Source: Pseudomonadota bacterium
GTDB taxonomy: Bacteria; Pseudomonadota; Alphaproteobacteria; Rhodospirillales; Rhodospirillaceae
Assembly: GCA_023396465.1 (NCBI GenBank)
Contig: JAEWWF010000187.1
Coordinates: 1-5,290, forward strand
DNA: 5,290 nucleotides
Reading direction: 5' to 3'
Each line of letters starts with the position of its first letter. The stretch's first letter is position 1. Positions 1 through 5,290 of this stretch are shown one piece after another. Both the position numbers and the translations under genes were made by a program. The notes below the pieces were generated by a model. That model saw nothing but the letters and a program-made list of their open reading frames with translations. It did no database searches and was not told the origin of the DNA.

Positions 1-58
1 CAACCCCTGCGCCGCGGTGGTCAACGGCGGCGCCGTGCGGGAGCCGCGGCCGTCATGA
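1..58 (+). CDS. C-terminal end of an upstream protein (partial; possibly HutI)
   Basis: Only the last 18 codons and the TGA stop (56-58) are in the window; the reading frame runs from base 2. It has no internal stop, and nearly all third positions are G or C, unlike the other two frames, so it reads as coding. The peptide ends NPCAAVVNGGAVREPRPS. Its stop overlaps the ATG of the regulator gene (ATGA at 55-58), which points to one operon and translational coupling. In a hut cluster the natural candidates are hutI, hutF, hutG or hutH. The N-P-x-x-x-V-V-x-x-G pattern recalls the tail of imidazolonepropionase (HutI) and related amidohydrolases, but 18 residues are too few to name it. The coding call is fairly safe; the identity is a guess. 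Confidence 0.6.
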   Translation, partial: NPCAAVVNGGAVREPRPS

Positions 59-789
59 CCCAAGCCCTTTACCGCCGCATCAAGGACACCATCCGCAGCC
101 GCATCCTGTCCGGCGAGTGGCCAGAAGGCTATCAGGTGCCGTCGGAACACCGGCTGCTGGAGGACTTCAAGGTCAGCCGCATGACCGTCCACCGCGCCCT
201 GCGCGAGTTGCAGGACGAAGGGCTGCTCAGCCGCGTGCAGGGGGTGGGCACCTTCGTCGCCGAGCGGCGGCCGAGCGTGTCCATCGTCGAGCTGAAATCC
301 ATCGCCGACGACATCGCCGAGCGCGGCAACCGCCATTCGGCGCGGGTGGAACGGCTGACGGCGGTGCCGGCCGATGCGCCGCTGGCGCGCCAGTTCACCC
401 TGCCGGAAGGGGCGCGGCTGTTCCATTCCGTCGTCGTTCACTGCGAGAACGACGTACCGATTCAGTACGAGGAACGTTGGGTCAACCCGGAGATGGCGCC
501 GCGCTACCTCGATCAGGATTTCGCCCGTGTCACCACCACCGCCTACCTCACCGGCCTCTACGGCGCCCCCGATGTCGAGCATGTGATCGAGGCGGCGTTG
601 CCGGGGGCGGGGGCATCGAAGCTGCTCGCCATCGCGCCGACGGAACCCTGCCTGCGCCTCACCCGCCGCACTTGGGTGCAGGGCAAGGTGGTGACGCTGG
701 CGGTGATGGTCCATCCCGGCACCCGCTTCCGCCTCGGCACCTGGTTCCGCGCCCAGCCCGGCGCGGTGCCGCTGATGCAGGCCCTTTGA
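55..789 (+). CDS. hutC: HutC, GntR-family histidine utilization repressor
   Basis: This 244-residue protein has the two-domain layout of the HutC subfamily of GntR regulators. Residues about 3-70 form the winged helix-turn-helix: the PSE turn at 29-31, the recognition-helix segment SRMTVHRAL from 41, and the wing motif G-V-G-T-F-V at 63-68. Residues about 90-235 form the UTRA effector domain, with the typical segment around VPIQYEERWVNP (134-145) and a VEHVIEA stretch near 180. In known HutC proteins this domain binds urocanate, which releases DNA and derepresses the hut genes. The assignment rests on this architecture and on urocanate hydratase being the next gene, 39 bases downstream. The ATG at 55 is preceded by GGGAG (39-43), a slightly long spacing, and overlaps the stop of the gene before it. 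No HutC-type operator resembling TGTATATACA is visible in the window, so its target is probably upstream. Confidence 0.9.
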   Translation: MTQALYRRIKDTIRSRILSGEWPEGYQVPSEHRLLEDFKVSRMTVHRALRELQDEGLLSRVQGVGTFVAERRPSVSIVELKSIADDIAERGNRHSARVERLTAVPADAPLARQFTLPEGARLFHSVVVHCENDVPIQYEERWVNPEMAPRYLDQDFARVTTTAYLTGLYGAPDVEHVIEAALPGAGASKLLAIAPTEPCLRLTRRTWVQGKVVTLAVMVHPGTRFRLGTWFRAQPGAVPLMQAL

Positions 790-812
790 CAGACATCACG
801 AAGAACCCGATC

Positions 813-819
813 AGGGAGA
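813..819 (+). promoter_or_regulatory. Ribosome binding site of hutU
   Basis: AGGGAGA lies nine bases before the ATG at 829 in the 39-base gap after hutC. It supports that start codon. The gap is short and shows no convincing promoter or terminator, so hutC and hutU are probably cotranscribed. Confidence 0.75.
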
Positions 820-828
820 TACCCGTCC

Positions 829-2502
<1,674 letters not shown>

Positions 2503-2574
2503 GGCAGTGAGGTATTATCCAAAGTCCTGAAGCGAAACAAAGACATAAGAGCCACACAACAGGGAGTACAGGCA
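2503..2574 (+). promoter_or_regulatory. A-rich leader of the TRAP operon with RBS; possible promoter
   Basis: This 72-base gap between hutU and dctP is about 47% GC by hand count, well below the surrounding genes, and A-rich from about 2521 to 2560. It contains AGGGAG (2561-2566), eight bases before the dctP ATG, a good ribosome binding site. TATTAT (2513-2518) resembles a -10 box, but no good -35 hexamer sits 16-18 bases upstream; TTGAAT (2495-2500) is too close. I find no hairpin-plus-T-run terminator after hutU and no HutC-like palindrome. The leader could be a promoter region or simply an unstructured, well-translated 5' leader. The RBS is secure; the promoter is weak. Confidence 0.45.
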
Positions 2575-3690
2575 ATGGATCGCAGGACGTTTCTGAAGAG
2601 TGCTTCCACCGGCGCCGCCGGTGTCGCCGCCGCTGCCGCCGTCGGCTCTGGCCTTGCGGCGCCGGCGCTCGCCCAGGGTCGCCAGCAGTGGACCATGGTC
2701 ACCAGCTGGCCGCGCAACCTGCCGGGGCCGGGCGTCGCCGCCAACCTGCTGGCGGAGCGCATCACGGCGCTGTCCGGCGGCCGGCTGGAGGTGAAGGTCT
2801 CCGCCGCCGGCGAACTGGTCCCCGGCCGCGGCGTGTTCGATGCGGTGTCGGAAGGGACGGCGCAGCTCTATCACTCGGTGCCGGCCTATTGGGGCTCCAA
2901 GTCCATCGGCTTCCTGCTGTTCGGCTCGCAGCCCTTCGGCCTGACCGCCATCGAACAGTCGGGGTGGATGAACCACGGCGGTGGTCAGGCGCTGTATGAC
3001 GAGCTGTACGGCCGCTTCAACATCAAGCCGTTCCTGTGCGGCAACTCGGGCGCCCAGTTCTTCGGCTGGTTCCGCAACGAGATCAATTCGCTGGACGACC
3101 TGCGCGGCCTGCGTTTCCGCACCACCGGCCTCAACAGCGAGGTGCTGTCGCGGCTCGGCATGGCGGTGCAGGCCATGGGCGGGGCGGAGATGTTCCAGGC
3201 CCTCCAGTCGGGCACGCTCGATGCCGGCGAGTTCATCGGTCCGTGGAGCGACAGCGCGCTCGGCTTCTATCAGGTGGCCAAGAACTACTACTACCCCTGC
3301 ATCGGCGAGCCCAGCTCGGCCGAGGAATGCGGCATCAACATGGATGCCTTCAACGGCCTGCCCGACGATCTGAAGCAGGCGGTGCAACTGGCCTGCCAGT
3401 CGCTCTACGACCAGGTGCTGACCGAGTACAACACCAACAACGCCAAGGCCCTGCCCATGCTGGTGAAGGAGCACGGCGTCCAGGTGAAGAAGCTGCCCGA
3501 CGACGTGATCCGCGCCATCGGCAACGAGACCGGCAAGGTGGTTGCCGAACTGCGCGACAATCAGGATGACCTGGTCAAGCGCATCGTCGAAAGCTTCCTC
3601 GCCTACCGGGCCCTGACCGCCGAGTACATGACCTATTCCGACGGCGGCTTCTATCAGGCGCGCGCCATGGACTACGATTTCCCGTCCTGA
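2575..3690 (+). CDS. dctP: TRAP transporter periplasmic substrate-binding protein, DctP family (TakP-like)
   Basis: This 371-residue protein would capture an organic acid in the periplasm and deliver it to the DctQM membrane complex encoded just downstream. The N-terminus is a twin-arginine signal: DRRTFLK (2-8), an alanine-rich hydrophobic stretch (about 10-27) and an APALAQ cleavage region (29-34). The mature part has the DctP pattern: SAAGELVPG near residue 80, GNSGAQFFGWFRNEIN (156-171), GLRFR with the conserved carboxylate-binding Arg182, and TLDAGEFIGPW (214-224) followed by a tyrosine-rich KNYYYP. This set is closest, from memory, to the TakP/LctP-type proteins that bind 2-oxo acids or other monocarboxylates, sometimes with a metal ion. 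The TakP position after the conserved Glu is Trp; here it is Phe220. Cys242 and Cys252 flank a loop after the YYYP motif. Placement behind hutC-hutU makes urocanate or a related imidazole carboxylate a candidate ligand, but the substrate cannot be read from the sequence. Family is sure; ligand unknown. The gene symbol is at family level. Confidence 0.93.
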   Translation: MDRRTFLKSASTGAAGVAAAAAVGSGLAAPALAQGRQQWTMVTSWPRNLPGPGVAANLLAERITALSGGRLEVKVSAAGELVPGRGVFDAVSEGTAQLYHSVPAYWGSKSIGFLLFGSQPFGLTAIEQSGWMNHGGGQALYDELYGRFNIKPFLCGNSGAQFFGWFRNEINSLDDLRGLRFRTTGLNSEVLSRLGMAVQAMGGAEMFQALQSGTLDAGEFIGPWSDSALGFYQVAKNYYYPCIGEPSSAEECGINMDAFNGLPDDLKQAVQLACQSLYDQVLTEYNTNNAKALPMLVKEHGVQVKKLPDDVIRAIGNETGKVVAELRDNQDDLVKRIVESFLAYRALTAEYMTYSDGGFYQARAMDYDFPS

Positions 3691-3702
3691 CGCCTGTTCC
3701 GC

Positions 3703-3735
3703 TCCGGCGGCGGTGTCGCGGGCACCGCCGCCGGA
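3703..3735 (+). other. Strong intercistronic hairpin between dctP and dctQ
   Basis: TCCGGCGGCGGTG (3703-3715) is the exact reverse complement of CACCGCCGCCGGA (3723-3735), with a seven-base loop TCGCGGG. In RNA the stem could gain a U-G and a C-G pair, leaving a three-base loop. It begins 13 bases after the dctP stop. No T-run follows, so it is not a classical intrinsic terminator. In binding-protein-dependent transport operons, such hairpins often protect the upstream mRNA from 3' exonucleases or partly stop transcription, giving more binding protein than permease. That role is inferred here; the inverted repeat itself is seen directly. Confidence 0.75.
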
Positions 3736-3759
3736 TCCTGCCACCGCCGAGGGGGGACC

Positions 3760-4329
3760 ATGGCCGCCACCACCGCCGCCAGCCTGCTTTCGCGCGTCAG
3801 TGCCGGGCTTGACCGCATCAATGCCGCCGTCGGGGCGGTGGTGATGTGGTTTGCCATCGGCATGATGCTGATCCAGTTCGCCATCGTCGTGCTGCGCTAT
3901 GTGTTCGGCATGAGCTTCATCATGGTCGCCGAAGCGGAACTTTACCTGCACGCCGCCCTGTTCATGCTCGGCGCCGGCTACACCCTGCTGCACGACGGTC
4001 ATGTGCGGGTGGACATCTTCTACGGCAGCGCCTCGCCGCGGCGGCGGGCGCTGATCGACCTGCTCGGCACCCTGGTGTTCCTGCTGCCGACCTGCGGCGT
4101 CATCCTCTACTACACCTGGCCCTTCGTGCGGCGGTCGTGGCAGATCCTGGAAGGGCCGATCTCGGTCGGCGGCATTCCGGCGTCGTTCCTGCTGAAAAGC
4201 CTGCTCCCGGCCTTCGCGGTGCTGCTGCTGGTCCAGGGCACCGCCATGGCGCTGCGCAATCTGGCGGTGCTGGCGGGCGGCAACGCTGACGCGGGCCAGG
4301 GTGCCGGTGAGCGGGAGGCGCGGTCATGA
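3760..4329 (+). CDS. dctQ: TRAP transporter small permease subunit, DctQ family
   Basis: This 189-residue inner-membrane protein is the small subunit of a tripartite ATP-independent periplasmic transporter and forms the membrane complex with DctM. Four hydrophobic segments are visible at about residues 22-45, 57-77, 98-119 and 144-165, the normal DctQ topology. Family signatures are RYVFG after the first segment, AEAELYLH (57-64), the DGHVRVDIFY block (79-88) and a SW-x(3)-E motif followed by GGIPASFLLKSLLP (137-150). The ATG at 3760 is preceded by GAGGGGGG (3749-3756). The start lies 24 bases after the intercistronic hairpin, and the first codons contain a sequence that could pair with the hairpin's left arm. 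The stop overlaps the dctM start by four bases. Length and motifs are ordinary. The gene symbol is at family level. Confidence 0.92.
   Translation: MAATTAASLLSRVSAGLDRINAAVGAVVMWFAIGMMLIQFAIVVLRYVFGMSFIMVAEAELYLHAALFMLGAGYTLLHDGHVRVDIFYGSASPRRRALIDLLGTLVFLLPTCGVILYYTWPFVRRSWQILEGPISVGGIPASFLLKSLLPAFAVLLLVQGTAMALRNLAVLAGGNADAGQGAGEREARS
4313..4318 (+). promoter_or_regulatory. Ribosome binding site of dctM inside dctQ
   Basis: GGGAGG lies seven bases before the dctM ATG (4326) and within the last codons of dctQ. With the ATGA overlap (4326-4329) it supports this start and tightly coupled translation of the two membrane subunits. Confidence 0.8.
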
Positions 4330-5290
4330 GCCTGCTCGCCGACAACCTGGACCTCATCATGTTCGCCGCCCTGTGCGGCGGCATCCTGCTCGGCTATCCG
4401 GTGGTGTTCACCCTGGCCGGCATCGGCGTGCTGTTCGCCGCCCTCGGCATGGCGCTCGGCCACTTCAACATGAACCTGATGGCGGCGTTGGGGCAGCGGG
4501 TGTTCAGCCTGATGACCAACGACATCCTGCTCGCCATTCCGCTGTTCGTGCTGATGGGGGTGATCCTTGAACGCTCCCGCATCGCCGAGGAACTGCTGGA
4601 GGAAATGGGCAAGCTGTTCCGCGGCGTGCGCGGCGGCCTTGCCGTTTCCGTCATCATCGTCGGCATGCTGCTGGCGGCTTCCACCGGCATCGTCGGCGCG
4701 ACGGTGGTGACCATGGCGCTGATCGCCATGCCGACCATGCTGCGCTACGGCTACGGCAAGCCGCTGGCGAGCGGCGTCATTGCCTCCGCCGGCACGCTCG
4801 GGCAGATCATCCCGCCGTCGACCATGCTCATCATCCTGTCGGAGGTGATGTCGTCGGGCTATCAGCAGGCGCAGTTCGCCATGGGGCGGTTTTCCGTCGA
4901 GACCATTTCGGTCGGGGACGTCTTCGCCGCCGCCCTCATCCCCGGCCTGTGCCTGGTCGCGCTCTACATCCTGTTCGTGCTCGGCCTCGCCTTCCTGCGG
5001 CCGCAGGCAGCGCCGGCCATTCCGGGCGACGACGGTCTGCCGCTGACGGTGGTGTTGCGCCACCTGGGCAAGGTGCTGGTGCCGCCCATCGTGCTGATCG
5101 TCGCCGTGCTCGGCTCCATCCTCGGCGGCATCGCGACGCCGACCGAGGCGGCGGCGGTGGGGGCGGTCGGCGCCCTCATGCTGGCCGGGCCGCGCCTGAT
5201 GCCGGAACGGTCGCGCTGGCCTTTCGTGGCGGCCGGGGTGGCCATCGTCGCCATGCTGGTGCTGACCAGCTTCCTCGACCTGCGCATCGG
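4326..5290 (+). CDS. dctM: TRAP transporter large permease subunit, DctM family (3' end outside the window)
   Basis: The frame is open from the ATG at 4326 to the window edge, giving 321 complete codons and no stop. The product is a very hydrophobic multi-pass inner-membrane protein, the sodium-driven translocation subunit. Family motifs in order are GGILLGYPVVFTLAGIG near residue 18, NDILLAIPLFVLMG near 65, ASTGIVGATVVT (118-129), ASAGTLGQIIPPS (153-165, the first conserved helix-break/substrate-and-Na+ region) and GIATPTEAAAVGA (268-280). Between GQIIPPS and the conserved ALIPG is an extended loop with SSGYQQAQFAMGRF. This lengthening recalls the larger DctM forms that pair with TakP/LctP-type binding proteins. 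Full length should exceed about 430 residues, so roughly a quarter or more is missing from view. The gene symbol is at family level. Confidence 0.93.
   Translation, partial: MSLLADNLDLIMFAALCGGILLGYPVVFTLAGIGVLFAALGMALGHFNMNLMAALGQRVFSLMTNDILLAIPLFVLMGVILERSRIAEELLEEMGKLFRGVRGGLAVSVIIVGMLLAASTGIVGATVVTMALIAMPTMLRYGYGKPLASGVIASAGTLGQIIPPSTMLIILSEVMSSGYQQAQFAMGRFSVETISVGDVFAAALIPGLCLVALYILFVLGLAFLRPQAAPAIPGDDGLPLTVVLRHLGKVLVPPIVLIVAVLGSILGGIATPTEAAAVGAVGALMLAGPRLMPERSRWPFVAAGVAIVAMLVLTSFLDLRI

Noticed and set aside
3703..3740. Intrinsic terminator after dctP
   Set aside because: The hairpin is strong, but no T-run follows it and the next gene of the same transporter starts 24 bases later, so complete termination is unlikely.
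2515..4002. Open frame of 495 codons on the - strand spanning dctP, the hairpin and the dctQ start
   Set aside because: The product is His/Gly/Ala/Arg-rich without family features, and it is explained by the strong codon bias of the TRAP genes on the other strand.
4110..5063. Open frame of 317 codons on the - strand opposite dctQ-dctM
   Set aside because: The protein is low-complexity and charged (Gln/His/Asp/Arg-rich), while the + strand encodes clear DctQ and DctM motifs.

Overview
The window is a compact, GC-rich stretch of bacterial chromosome with every supported gene on the + strand. High GC at third codon positions, a HutC/HutU pair and a TakP-like TRAP transporter together suggest a proteobacterium, most likely an alphaproteobacterium (Rhodospirillales/Azospirillum-like). 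That placement is an inference from composition and gene families, not from a marker gene.

Layout: (1) bases 1-58 hold the last 18 codons and stop of an upstream gene, overlapping the next start by four bases (ATGA). (2) 55-789 encodes a GntR/UTRA regulator of the HutC type, the urocanate-responsive repressor of histidine utilization. (3) 829-2502 encodes full-length urocanate hydratase HutU. (4) 2503-2574 is a 72-base A-rich leader, much lower in GC than its surroundings. (5) 2575-3690 encodes a twin-arginine-type periplasmic TRAP substrate-binding protein (DctP, TakP-like). (6) 3703-3735 is a perfect 13-bp inverted repeat. (7) 3760-4329 encodes the small TRAP membrane subunit (DctQ). (8) 4326 to the window edge encodes the N-terminal 321 residues of the large TRAP permease (DctM), which overlaps dctQ by four bases.

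Working model: the left half is part of a histidine/urocanate degradation cluster under HutC control. The right half is a three-gene sodium-coupled TRAP importer for an organic acid. The transporter lies directly downstream on the same strand, so it may import a substrate of the pathway, such as urocanate or another imidazole carboxylate. The A-rich leader leaves open that it has its own promoter and an unrelated substrate. The main points for a second look are this hut-TRAP linkage, the strong dctP-dctQ intercistronic hairpin with its alternative pairing partners, and the absence of hutH next to hutU. I see no mobile element, tRNA, rRNA or CRISPR array, and no clear case of a wholly new system.
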